A stretch of 64,000 nt of DNA from Leptospira langatensis. GTDB lineage: Bacteria; Spirochaetota; Leptospiria; Leptospirales; Leptospiraceae. The notes beneath the pieces were generated by a model. The model saw nothing but the letters and a program-made list of their open reading frames with translations. It ran no database searches and was not told the origin of the DNA. The position numbers and the translations under genes are program-made. This document shows, one piece after another, positions 7,976-18,600 of the stretch. The DNA lies in NCBI RefSeq assembly GCF_004770615.1, contig NZ_RQER01000007.1:186001-250000 (forward strand). Reading direction: 5' to 3'. The stretch's first letter is position 1; each line of letters opens with the position of its first letter.

Positions 7976-10900
7976 CTACTCTTTTGGTATTGGGATAAAT
8001 CGCTTATTGTCTAATTTACTTCCTCTAATCGCTGTGGTAACCTTCCCGGTTGCAGGATTTGTCCCAACAAGTAAATCCTTTCCACTTGCAAAAGCACCTT
8101 TTTGAACATACACATGTGTATCGGTTTTAGGATCATAAAACTTTTGCCCTTTTCGAATGGCAACTGACGTCATTTTTTCGGTAATTCCTCTTTCCGCAAA
8201 TCTATCATATTTCGCATGGGACCCAATTGGATTTCTCACTACAACTGCATTAACATTCCCTCCTTCTGGTCCTCCATTTCCTGAAAATTTAACTTGATTC
8301 AAACCTTTTCCAAGACGGCCGAAAATAATACCGCCAGCAAATAAGCTCCCCGCTCTTTCATATCGACCGAGAATACTTATGCCCTGAGTCCTACCGTATT
8401 CGTTTTGTTCTTCTCCCGAGGCGATTGCATTTGCTTCTACAATACCAAGGCCAATTCCACCGCCCAGGATGATCGGCGCTGTCCCTGGGGCAGCGGCGGA
8501 GATTTTAAGGGCAGCAAATCCCGTTGCTAAGTGCAGAGGAATGCTATCAATTGCTCCTTTGAAGAAAGCTCCAGCTTTTGCTGAATAACTTGGATTCTCT
8601 GGCGTAGACCAATAAGATGGTTTTTCAGGACTTGCTATTATATTACCATCATCGTCCGCCCAATGCCCCGTCGGATCCTTATACCGAATTGGATTCCCCC
8701 CAACATACGAGAACCGGTTCCACCCCTGCGTACTTCGTGCCCCATCAATGACAGTATCCGCGCTCGTAAATCTCGCAATCTGCGGATCGTAATAGCGTGC
8801 ATTATAGAAATAGAAATTGGTTTCCTTGTCTAGCTCCTGGGAGTTATACTTTGGCGCAAAGTCCAGATTTCCTCTCTGGACAAGTGTCTCTCCGTATGGT
8901 TCGTACTGGGTTTGAGTTAAGGTATGCCCTTGTTCATCCAAGACGTGAGAAACTGAATCCACCTGATCGGTTAGGAAATACGCAGTTGTTCCTTCTTCGT
9001 TGAGGGCTGCGATCCGGACCCCATTCAAATAAACATTATTAATAGAACGTAATAGATTGTCTTGGTCTAGATATTCCAATCCATAGAATTTACTTGGATA
9101 TAGGATCTCTTGGGTTACGGAGCCGGCACCTTGCGGGACCAATGCTTTCTTGCGGACCCTAAAGCCACCGTCGTCATACCAATAACTTCCGATGGTTACA
9201 TTCAAAGAATCTTGGACCTGAGTGATCCGGTTCTGGGAATCTACGCTGATATTCTTAGTTAGGTCCTTGAGATTGTCCCTCTGGGTGAGCATATTCCCGG
9301 AGGAATCGTAGCTCATTACGAGTCTATCGTTCCCGCTCTGTGTGGAATTGATCTGTGTGACTTGGTGATTGCTGTACTGATAATTCCATTCGTCTTGGAT
9401 GGAACTATCCGTATAATTATGCTCTCTCTTGGCGCTCAAGTTTCCGTTTTGTGCGTACGAGAAACTTTGGCGGAAGGTCTTGGTATAATTGCTTGCGGAT
9501 TCCTGGAAGATCCCGTCGGCTGCTACGAGTCGGTTCAATCCGTCATAACTGTAATTGAATGCAGTCGTATAATCGGTTGAATTATTCGCGATGGAAGTGA
9601 TATTATTTCGGCTATTGAACGCATACACCGCGTCTTGCAAGGTTTTGGAGTTTCCGTCCACATCCCCTGTGGAATTGATACGGACCATCCTCTGTTTTAT
9701 ATCGTATGTGTAATTGGTTTGGATCCCGTTGCCTAATGTGAATCCTGCAGTCTGTCCGAATTCATTATAGGTAATATTCTCTACGATGGTCTTGCTGCAA
9801 TATCCAGGCAAGATCCCGTTCGTATTCACTTGGACAGAGATACCGGAAATATAACCTGCAGTTCCATAGGTATAGCAGGCCCTCATCCTGGAATAGCTCA
9901 CAGGATGCTCCGGATAATCTATGATCGTTACTCGATCCAATAGATCATATTGGTATTCTGTAATATACGGTCCGTCTGCTAGATCGATCGTCAGGTTCTT
10001 GAGACTTCTGGTTTCTTTCTTTACCCTTCCCAGTTTGTCATAGCTGAAGGTCTTGGTTTGGGCCCCGTCTTCTACTTTTACGAGTTTTCCGAGCGCATTC
10101 TCGCTTCCACTGCCGGAATCGTAGTCGTAATACGTATCTCCGTCAGAAACGCTTCTCGTGCTCAATCTTCCCAAGGAATCATAAGAGTAAGTTGTAACGA
10201 TCCCGCGCGCATCCGTGCTCTGGGTTAAATCCCCGAAGGCATTATAGGTGTTGGTGCTAACTCCAAAATCGGGATCACTTTGTTTTCTTTGGCGGCCGAA
10301 TGCATCGAATTGCCAATATGCTTGGTTCTTTCCGGAAGTATCCTTTACAGTAAGTCCGCTCGCATCACAACTTAGATTTCCTCCATCATTCAGATCGGAT
10401 TTCTTGATCAGATTCCCCGCAATATCGTAACAGAATCCGATCTGGGAATCCGTTCCGTCGGATCCGAAATCTTCTACATATAGGACCTGTCCTCTGGAGT
10501 TCTTAACAGTGCGCTTGCTCGTTCCGCCGCTATGGGCTTCTACTGTTTCAAAAGGATCGTTGTAAGTTACGCTTAGAACGGTTGCTTCTGTCTCTCCAGC
10601 GGCGATCGGAAGAATGGTTTGCACCAAACGTCCGATCGGATCATAGCGGAATTGGCTCGGGTTCTTTTCTTCCGCATGCGGAGCGTAGGTGTCGATCTCA
10701 CTTGCATCGGCCCAGTCCGGCTGTCCTGTGCGAGATACTTTTCCATCCCCATCGTAGGTGATCTTTCCCGATCTTACAAACAGACCGTTAGACGCTCTTT
10801 TTACGGTATAGATGACCCGGCCCATTCCATCCTTATAGGATCGGGTTGCAAAGTCAGGATCCCCGCTCCCGGATGGGAAAGTGGTCTTCGCACTCAATGG

Positions 10901-13900
10901 ATAGTTCGAATTGAAATCATACGATGCGAGAACCTTAACACCACTATCCGTGTCCGCGCTGGATTCGATCAATCTTCCGTAATCGTCATATTCGAAATAG
11001 GTCTTATTCCCATTCGGATCCGTACTATCTTCGGGAGAACCGAACGCTTTCGCATAGTTGATCGTAAATCGAGTCTGTAATTGTACGGATCCACCAAAGC
11101 TTGTCTTCTTCGTAATAAACTGGTGCAGCTCGTCGTCATACTCGTAAGAAGTCCCACGATTTGGGCTCGAACTACTATCCTTCTCCTGTACCAGATTTCC
11201 ATACGCATCGTAACTCGAATCGATCACCTTGGAGGAAACGGAAGGAAGCCCGCTACCGGAATAGGAAGTAGTCTTTTTAGTCGGATTCCCTTTGGAATCG
11301 TATAAGATCGTGGTCGTAGTCTCATGAGTGGAACTTGCTAAAGAAACGACCCGCTTCGGACGAGTTTGATTCGAATTTGTATCCGTCTCAAAATCCGTGG
11401 ATGTAGTAAATGTCTGGGAAGAATGAGCCATATCCGCAAACAGATCTGTTCCAGTCTCCAGAGTATTGGTGAGCTTATACCCGTCTAGAGTGATCGAATT
11501 CTGAGTGGTCTCCGTAGCAGTCCCATTGATGAACTTCTCCACCTTATTCGTATGAGAAAGATAAGAGATCTTGCCCGTAGTAATCTCGATATGCTGGATA
11601 TCGTGAGTGTATTTTACAGTTCCATAATCCTTGTTATCGGAACCTACAATACGGGTCTGCTGTTCCGCTCCACCCAAGGCGCGGTTGTCCATAAAATTGG
11701 AATAAGGTTGGCTAAAGTAAGAATGAACAGTCTTAGAGCCTGCAGCATCGGTCATCGTGAACTGCGAAAATCCGAACGCATCATTCTCCTTCTTTCCGTT
11801 AATGAACCCGGAGAAAGCGACCCCGCCAGAGTATGAATATGTTTTCGGGATCGTATTCCCAAAACCGTCGTCTAAGGTAATCTTAGTACAAACCCTATAA
11901 TTGATGGGAAGATCCGGTATATCATCCGTTCCGTTATTATCGAATTTGGTAGAGTTCTCATATTCGAAGGAATAAGAACCGCCTATACCGTTGACAACCT
12001 TCTCCACGATATCCGGAACGCTTCCGTTGGACATGGCAAAATACCAGTTCGGTTCCTTAAGATGAATGATCCCTATATCCGTGATCCCATCTCCGTTATA
12101 ATCTCCCTGGATCCACTGGAAAGGATAGACCTTGGTCATCAGATCCGGACGGTCCAAGTATACACTCGTCACAGGACCGCTCAAGCTTACGATCTTACTC
12201 TGGGAAAGATCATAGAGACTGTTGTCACCATTAGACACAATGATCGGATATCCTCTATGATCAAAAGCGTTCAGGAAACTAACTAATCCAGGATTGTATA
12301 CAGTGCGAGTAACGCTAGTCGCAGTGATCCGTATCTTAGAGAATACTACGGAAGAATCAGAAGGGTCTTCGTAGACGATTGATTTACCGATCGTTTCAGG
12401 GAAGAGACCAAATTGAATTCCAGCTTGGCTAGATAGATCATAATTTGCTGTAGTTATAGGAAGACTGACTCCCCCGGTCAGTAGTTTGAATTGGATCGTC
12501 GTGGAACCGACAGTTCCCAAATACCATTTATGAGTTCCTGTCCTGCGATCGACGAAAAGGATCTGTGATTTTCCAGATCCTAAGAAATCTCCGGAGAAGA
12601 AACTGAAGTTCGTGCGGTTATTTCGATTCGCACTGGAAGTTCCCACTTGGAACAAATTATAAAGATAAGAAGAAAGAACATCTCCCGCAGGATCCAAATA
12701 GCGAGTTCCACTCGGACCGGTGATCAAAAATCTTCCTGCACCTGTAGTCGACTGGTCATCCAAAATAAGAACAGATTTTGAAGAAGTGGAATCAAAGTTG
12801 TCCACTAAGTAGGCGCTACTTCCTATATCGAAATTCCCGATCTGGGAATCCGTAATGCCTGCAAGGTCCTTGCTCTGAAAAGAAGTCCCGCTGGCCTGAG
12901 TTACTACGAAGAATTTATTCGTAGAGCCCAAATCCATAAAGAAGAGAACTTCATCTCTTGCATTCGTAGTGTATCGGTCCGCCTTTCCTTTGAAAAGAGT
13001 CCTAACGGTCGAAGCCTCTGGATTGAATCCAGTTAATACGGATTCAGTAAAAGTAGATCCTTTCTTAAAATCGAATACCCCAGCTTTTCGATCATAGATC
13101 AAAAGCTCCGGAGAAGAGCTGCAATCGTCCTGCGTAAAGCAACCTGGAAAGACCAACTCCCCCTTTCCAGGATTCGCATTTCCATCGTATTGATAATCGA
13201 GTAAGACAGTTTTGGTATCGGAAGCGGCGTTAATTACTCCGAACCCTTTGGTAAGTTTTACTTCGTCCAGAGGAAGAGGAGTCTTCATGACCCGGCTTTG
13301 GTCCGGTCCATAAGACATATCGCTGTAAATCTTATATCTGAATCCGTTATTCGTTGCTTCTCCGATCCAGAACCTTCCATCGGAAGCAGAAAAGAATCCT
13401 ATGTCTGTCTGTCCGTCTCCGTTGAAATCTCCTTGGAGCCAACGAGTGACAGAAGTAAATTGGGGGGTTTTAGACCAGATCTGAAAGTTGATCGTACCGT
13501 TAGTCGTTGCGCCAAGTGTCCAGTTCCCGGAAGCACGATCGAAGAGTAGAAAATCCGAAATGCCATCTCCATTAAAATCTCCGGAGAATCGATCGTTCGA
13601 GAATAATGCCTGCTCAGGTGCAGTAAAGATCTTATAAAGTACCCAATTGGTCTTAAAATAGATCGGATCGGTCTTATCCGGATTTCGTAGATTCTCTCCT
13701 ACGAACCAATATCCGTTACGAGCATCATATAAAGAAATATCGGTGAGCCCATCCCCGTTATAATCTCCAACCAGGAAGTGAGTCTTGTACTGAGATCTTC
13801 CTTCTACCGAAGTGTCAGTTGTGCTCACGCTATCCATGTTCGCGTTCGGAGAATAATCAGATCTGTATAAGTTCTGGAATTTCTTTCCGATCTTTAGGAA

Positions 13901-15562
13901 TTCGAAGTATCCGCCTTTATTCAACATCAGGGTCCAAAGCCCGGTAGGCTCGTCGAACAGCATGGAATCGGATAAACCATTTCCGTCATAATCTCCCGGG
14001 AACCATTCCATACGGAAAATATCCGGGATACCGCTCATCAATCTTCCGTAATTCTTGAATTGAAATACTCTCCCATCATGTTCCGCTACGATAAGATCCC
14101 TTGTCTCCGGCAGATAAAAACCGATATCGGCCCTTCCATCTCCGTTAAAATCGCCACTCACATTTCCCTTGAAGAATCGGATCTTAGATGGCCCGTCATA
14201 ATTCTTATAGCGGTTCGCGTAGAGTTTGAAATTATATCCGCCTTCCTTACGGCCTTCTGCCGCCTTCCAATTCCCGGATTGAGGATTGAAGAAGAGCATA
14301 TCGGATATCCCGTCTCCGTTGAAGTCTCCTTCAAAATATTGAGTGGAATCGGGAAGGACTTCCGTTTCACTCGAAGCTTGGTTGGCAACCGTTTGCCAAT
14401 TGAGGATGCGAGTCGCTGTGCTATATTGGAATTCAGGTTTGGTAGTTTGACGATCGGAGTTTACCGTTTTTAGAATGGGCCTTCCTGAATCAAAGGAAGT
14501 ATCGTATACAAGAGTATACGTCCAAAGTTTCCCACCGTTCCAGCCTACTTCTACCGTATCCAAAAGACGATCCATGATCATAATGAATCCGGGAGCCTTA
14601 CTTACATAAGCATCTGGTCTTGTTTTCGTATTGAATCGGACATACTGTTTAGGGGCAACACCGCTTTGTGTATTCCCAGTATATCGAATTTCTTGAATAT
14701 ATAAGTTTCTCTTTTCCGAATATTGGGAAGTGTCGTATTGCACTTCCATATAATTGCCGTTTCTATCTTCCTGCTTAGAAAGATACCAAGCATAGGTCCG
14801 AGTGATCTGACTCGGATCGTAGATCCGATTCGAAGACGTATCCCCGTAAGTATATTTAGTGCCGGAAGAATCCTGGACAGTCCAAATCCCTCCGTTCTCT
14901 ATACTCGTTAAATTTAAAATGACGAAGTTCTGATCGGTAACTTCAATGCGATAGGTCCCGTTCTCATTCGAAGTGGAACCGGAAACCTTGATCAATCGTT
15001 TACCATTCCAGGTAAATGTATCGCGAGAATCGTAGAACAAAGCCCCATATTCCGGAGTTCGAGTAATTGCTCCCAATCCTAAGCTCCAGCCGATACCGAC
15101 CCATCCGTCTCCACCATTGGAAGAATAGGACAACGCCAATTCAGGCTGCATTCCGGCCCGCCCGGAAGGAATTTGGATCGGATAATTTAAGGAAACCTCT
15201 CCGAAATGATTGGGCTCAGGTGGTGCAATAAAGATCGCTCCACTTAACGGATCCGCTTTCGTCTGCGGGTCATCTATGGACTCACTATAGTTCGTCGAGA
15301 TAGAGAAAAGATCACTTCCCTCAGGAGAAGGTGCCGAACCGGGAGAAGGCAGTGAACTTCCAGTAGGAAGCACCGAACTGAAAATCCGATTCATAAGACC
15401 AGTTCCATGGGAACAAGAAACAAAGAACAAAGAGGCAGCTACAAGAAAAGCTCGGACGAAAAGATACCCTTGAAAAGAGCGTCCATTTCCTTTCCGAAAG
15501 AATTTGGGAACATTCAAGAATGGCTTCGCCTTTTCCCAAATATAGGATCTCTGCCTAAACAT
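7976..15562 (-). CDS. SpvB/FG-GAP/Rhs polymorphic toxin lipoprotein (TcB-TcC-like, 2528 aa)
   Basis: Domain order: signal peptide with lipobox LFFVSC (Cys50); SpvB-type N-terminal domain (about 90-200, PIQIPSGRAGMQPELALSYSS); FG-GAP/VCBS repeats, each a GDFNGDG-xx-D calcium motif (at least seven, mostly about 410-800, one near 1190); tandem YD/Rhs repeats (about 1400-2200); and the Rhs core end with RYYDPQIARFTSAD and DPTGH at 2296-2300, where Rhs and TcC proteins are self-cleaved. SpvB plus FG-GAP is the TcB half and the Rhs core the TcC half of Tc toxins, here in one chain. The variable 228-residue tail ends in HAKYDRFAERGI (from 2449), which resembles DUF4258-like small toxin folds. No PAAR or VgrG part is seen. 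It follows the PA-like gene and precedes a candidate immunity gene. Confidence 0.9.
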   Translation of the reverse strand: MFRQRSYIWEKAKPFLNVPKFFRKGNGRSFQGYLFVRAFLVAASLFFVSCSHGTGLMNRIFSSVLPTGSSLPSPGSAPSPEGSDLFSISTNYSESIDDPQTKADPLSGAIFIAPPEPNHFGEVSLNYPIQIPSGRAGMQPELALSYSSNGGDGWVGIGWSLGLGAITRTPEYGALFYDSRDTFTWNGKRLIKVSGSTSNENGTYRIEVTDQNFVILNLTSIENGGIWTVQDSSGTKYTYGDTSSNRIYDPSQITRTYAWYLSKQEDRNGNYMEVQYDTSQYSEKRNLYIQEIRYTGNTQSGVAPKQYVRFNTKTRPDAYVSKAPGFIMIMDRLLDTVEVGWNGGKLWTYTLVYDTSFDSGRPILKTVNSDRQTTKPEFQYSTATRILNWQTVANQASSETEVLPDSTQYFEGDFNGDGISDMLFFNPQSGNWKAAEGRKEGGYNFKLYANRYKNYDGPSKIRFFKGNVSGDFNGDGRADIGFYLPETRDLIVAEHDGRVFQFKNYGRLMSGIPDIFRMEWFPGDYDGNGLSDSMLFDEPTGLWTLMLNKGGYFEFLKIGKKFQNLYRSDYSPNANMDSVSTTDTSVEGRSQYKTHFLVGDYNGDGLTDISLYDARNGYWFVGENLRNPDKTDPIYFKTNWVLYKIFTAPEQALFSNDRFSGDFNGDGISDFLLFDRASGNWTLGATTNGTINFQIWSKTPQFTSVTRWLQGDFNGDGQTDIGFFSASDGRFWIGEATNNGFRYKIYSDMSYGPDQSRVMKTPLPLDEVKLTKGFGVINAASDTKTVLLDYQYDGNANPGKGELVFPGCFTQDDCSSSPELLIYDRKAGVFDFKKGSTFTESVLTGFNPEASTVRTLFKGKADRYTTNARDEVLFFMDLGSTNKFFVVTQASGTSFQSKDLAGITDSQIGNFDIGSSAYLVDNFDSTSSKSVLILDDQSTTGAGRFLITGPSGTRYLDPAGDVLSSYLYNLFQVGTSSANRNNRTNFSFFSGDFLGSGKSQILFVDRRTGTHKWYLGTVGSTTIQFKLLTGGVSLPITTANYDLSSQAGIQFGLFPETIGKSIVYEDPSDSSVVFSKIRITATSVTRTVYNPGLVSFLNAFDHRGYPIIVSNGDNSLYDLSQSKIVSLSGPVTSVYLDRPDLMTKVYPFQWIQGDYNGDGITDIGIIHLKEPNWYFAMSNGSVPDIVEKVVNGIGGSYSFEYENSTKFDNNGTDDIPDLPINYRVCTKITLDDGFGNTIPKTYSYSGGVAFSGFINGKKENDAFGFSQFTMTDAAGSKTVHSYFSQPYSNFMDNRALGGAEQQTRIVGSDNKDYGTVKYTHDIQHIEITTGKISYLSHTNKVEKFINGTATETTQNSITLDGYKLTNTLETGTDLFADMAHSSQTFTTSTDFETDTNSNQTRPKRVVSLASSTHETTTTILYDSKGNPTKKTTSYSGSGLPSVSSKVIDSSYDAYGNLVQEKDSSSSPNRGTSYEYDDELHQFITKKTSFGGSVQLQTRFTINYAKAFGSPEDSTDPNGNKTYFEYDDYGRLIESSADTDSGVKVLASYDFNSNYPLSAKTTFPSGSGDPDFATRSYKDGMGRVIYTVKRASNGLFVRSGKITYDGDGKVSRTGQPDWADASEIDTYAPHAEEKNPSQFRYDPIGRLVQTILPIAAGETEATVLSVTYNDPFETVEAHSGGTSKRTVKNSRGQVLYVEDFGSDGTDSQIGFCYDIAGNLIKKSDLNDGGNLSCDASGLTVKDTSGKNQAYWQFDAFGRQRKQSDPDFGVSTNTYNAFGDLTQSTDARGIVTTYSYDSLGRLSTRSVSDGDTYYDYDSGSGSENALGKLVKVEDGAQTKTFSYDKLGRVKKETRSLKNLTIDLADGPYITEYQYDLLDRVTIIDYPEHPVSYSRMRACYTYGTAGYISGISVQVNTNGILPGYCSKTIVENITYNEFGQTAGFTLGNGIQTNYTYDIKQRMVRINSTGDVDGNSKTLQDAVYAFNSRNNITSIANNSTDYTTAFNYSYDGLNRLVAADGIFQESASNYTKTFRQSFSYAQNGNLSAKREHNYTDSSIQDEWNYQYSNHQVTQINSTQSGNDRLVMSYDSSGNMLTQRDNLKDLTKNISVDSQNRITQVQDSLNVTIGSYWYDDGGFRVRKKALVPQGAGSVTQEILYPSKFYGLEYLDQDNLLRSINNVYLNGVRIAALNEEGTTAYFLTDQVDSVSHVLDEQGHTLTQTQYEPYGETLVQRGNLDFAPKYNSQELDKETNFYFYNARYYDPQIARFTSADTVIDGARSTQGWNRFSYVGGNPIRYKDPTGHWADDDGNIIASPEKPSYWSTPENPSYSAKAGAFFKGAIDSIPLHLATGFAALKISAAAPGTAPIILGGGIGLGIVEANAIASGEEQNEYGRTQGISILGRYERAGSLFAGGIIFGRLGKGLNQVKFSGNGGPEGGNVNAVVVRNPIGSHAKYDRFAERGITEKMTSVAIRKGQKFYDPKTDTHVYVQKGAFASGKDLLVGTNPATGKVTTAIRGSKLDNKRFIPIPKE

Positions 15563-15597
15563 GTATAACTGCCTTTGTTTGATCGGTTAGCTACATA

Positions 15598-15635
15598 AAC
15601 CTTGCCACTTTCTAGTTTTATAAAGTGGCAAGGTT
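15598..15635 (-). terminator. Intercistronic 14-bp hairpin between PA-like and Rhs genes
   Basis: AACCTTGCCACTTT (15598-15611) pairs perfectly with AAAGTGGCAAGGTT (15622-15635) around a 10-nt loop. It starts 12 bp after the stop of the PA-like gene and ends 36 bp before the Rhs start. On the minus strand it is followed by TTATGTAG, a poor U-tract, so it is probably a partial terminator, attenuator or 3'-end stabiliser rather than a full stop. It could lower expression of the Rhs gene relative to the upstream gene. Confidence 0.75.
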
Positions 15636-15646
15636 CCTCTTTCGTC

Positions 15647-18600
15647 TTACGGAACGATTTGCACGCTGAGCGTGTAGTCCCTTTCGAGCAAAGGAGAAAG
15701 GAAGAAGTTATTCAAACCGTACTGCAAGGATCCAGGACTGTTCAGATCCAAATTGAATCCGCGGATTACTTGCTGAGTCGTATCCTGCGCAAACCAGATT
15801 GGGATCGATTTAGTATCGTTCACGGCGATAGACACTCCAGATTGAGTTCCTTGGTTCGTAGTACTGATGAAGAACTCTCCGCTTCCTTTTAAAGCAAATG
15901 GTGAGAGAGTCGCAGTCCTACCTCGGATCGTCCTTTGAGAATTCTCGTAATGCTCCCAAACAGATACGATTGTATTGTTGGAAAGAACCGTCTTGCCAGG
16001 TCTTTGCACTGCAGCCGCAGATACGGAACCGATTGGCAGTGCATTCGTATAAAGGAACTGACCGTCCGCAAGGTTTAATACCTTTAGGTTCATCCCTCCA
16101 TTCAGAGAGTATGTAACGAAGAGGTAGTTTCCTGAAATCGAAGCTTCTAAGTCGGTTATATTTGAATCAATAGTAAGATCCGTTGTTCCCAACTTAGCCC
16201 CGGTTGCCATATCAATTCCACGAGCATACCAAACATTCGAGTTTGATTGCCAGACAACAAATCCTTTAGTCGAAGCTCCTTTCACATGAAGGAATCCAGG
16301 AGATGCGCTTGCTGCGGAAGTGATAACTTGGTCGGTCCCGACCATTGTACCTGTTGTCAAACTATAAAGGCAAGCGTTCGTAATCTTATTTCCGGAATTA
16401 GGATTCACGTAATGCCTTGCGACAATCGCAGTCGATCCGCCTAATCCTCCCACAGAAACTTCATATCTAGCCGGATCTCCGTTCATCGTATCGCTAATCA
16501 GGAAAGTATCGATAGACAATGCACCAGTCGCCGCATTGAAGATCCGTCCTCTTACCAATTTATGCGTATTAAAAACATCAATGTACTGGTTGTCACTCCA
16601 AGCAATCAAGGCTCGATCTGATCCTAAGGCGAGGCCAATTGTAGACCATGTGCCTAAATCGTAATTTCTCGTTACGATCTTCTGTTCAGTCCCAATCGCT
16701 GCATAAGTAGACATGTTTCGGAAAGCGATATAAATATCCCTACCGTTGTCCCAAACGATCGCCACCTTTCCATTATCCAGCTTTGCCAACAATTTGTTAG
16801 GACTTGTAATTGCTGTAGTGCTGATCTGGAATTGGGTAGAAAGAGCAGTTCCGGTTGAAACCTGGAACACTTTTCCGTAGATCGCAGTATCTCTTCTCCA
16901 GATAACCATAGTAGCGTCGCCTGAAGTAACGGAAACAGGCTCACTCAAAGGAACCGCAGTTCCTGGATCGCTCAGAACATAATCACTATTTAAAGTTCCC
17001 ACTTTGTAAGTGCGTCCAGAATTTGTGCTCAGCTGAAACATCCCGGAAGAAAGAAAGCTGCTAAAACTTCCGGCATCCGCCCATGAATTCCAGTAAGGTA
17101 CTCCTGTATTATAAGAACCCATCCAGTTTACAGCTCGATAATCAGGAGTATATCCTAAACATCCGAACGGATTGAAGAGATTCGTCGTTGAGCAACTGCT
17201 TGGACTTCCCCCTGTTAGGAAAGGTAAGAATTGCGGAATGGTAGGATCCGAAGCAGGAGCTGCATTGACCTGAGTATTCCAGTCTGTAATAAAGGAATTA
17301 TCGACGATCAGACGAGCATCAGGAGCGGTCAGAATACTCGGAATTGTAACTCCGGTTGTTCTACTATTCTTAGTGCGGATCGCGCTGTCCACTACCACAG
17401 TATAATATCCGGAAGGAGCGCCTGGAGTTGGAGTGCTGCTTACTACATTATAAGGATAAGAGTCGCCGCTAATATAGATAGAATCGTTCGGCTCGATATT
17501 CCCATAGGCGCCAAAAAGATAAAGTGTAGTGTCTCCAATACTTGTAGGAACATCCAAGGAACCGCGCATCTTCTTCACATCTGTGTAAGCCAAAGGCCAG
17601 ATCGTATTTCGATATGCGCTATTTAAAGCGGGACGGATATAAATATTTACCAAGCTATTGGATGGATCTACCACTTGGCTTAAAGTAGGCATACGTAGAC
17701 AAATACGGAATGTCTGATCCGCATACCCGGAAGTATCGATCCACATCTTACGGACTCGATACGGATCGTTTAGATCGGTATCTTTATAGACATGGACCCA
17801 GTCTGTTCGACTTCCCCCGAAACCTAAGCTGATCTCAAAGTCCATGACCTGATCTATATTAAATCGCTTGGTAGCAATCGTAGGGGTATATTTGAAATTC
17901 GTAAAGTATTGGTAGGACCCTCCGCTCGTGGCAGTCCCGAAGTCAGGACTCAAATACTTAGTTTGATCCAAACGAACAGTAAAGACTACTTTTTCATCGA
18001 AGCCAACTTTCCCGACAAAGAAGGAATTTTGATCAGGTTCGTATGGATTCTGCCCGAACTGAGATAGATCCCAACGAGTGTTGAGCTTGAAGTAAGAATT
18101 TGGATCGTTTGGATCAATCGATCCTCCTGTGGGAGACGACCCGGAAGTTCCAATGGCGGTTGCACCATATGGAGGATTAACTTCATTCTTTGCCAAATCC
18201 TTTACGGAAATATAAACGATATCGTAATTATCTCCCGCCCAAATAATTGAATCAACACCCTTTACCATCTGGGCTTTTCTGACGTTTCCAGGATCGAAGA
18301 TTCTAATATTCGTTCCATCTACCCAATATTCAGTCGGAGCGTTGAATTTACCGTTGGAATAAATTGCCCAAACGCCTGCATTCTGCATCTCATCGGCTGT
18401 CCAGGAGCTGATTGGTTTTTGAACACAGGCAGTTCTTGTAACCCCATCGGAACTAGTATACGTTTGATCCGTGCAGGGCAACGTTGTTGGAATTCCTGCG
18501 AACGATTTAATTCCTTTGATATGTATTTTAGAATTAGATAATGCAGGTGCAAATTCACTAAAATCAGCAACATAGTCTGCAAACTCCACCTGAGGCCCGG

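Noticed and set aside
10619..11080. 153-aa plus-strand ORF inside the first Rhs gene
   Set aside because: It is an antisense shadow with no start signal, and the Rhs frame is continuous with repeat structure over this stretch.
7976..15562. Type VI secretion effector (PAAR-Rhs)
   Set aside because: No PAAR or VgrG domain; the N-terminus is a lipoprotein signal followed by SpvB and FG-GAP repeats, as in Tc-type proteins.
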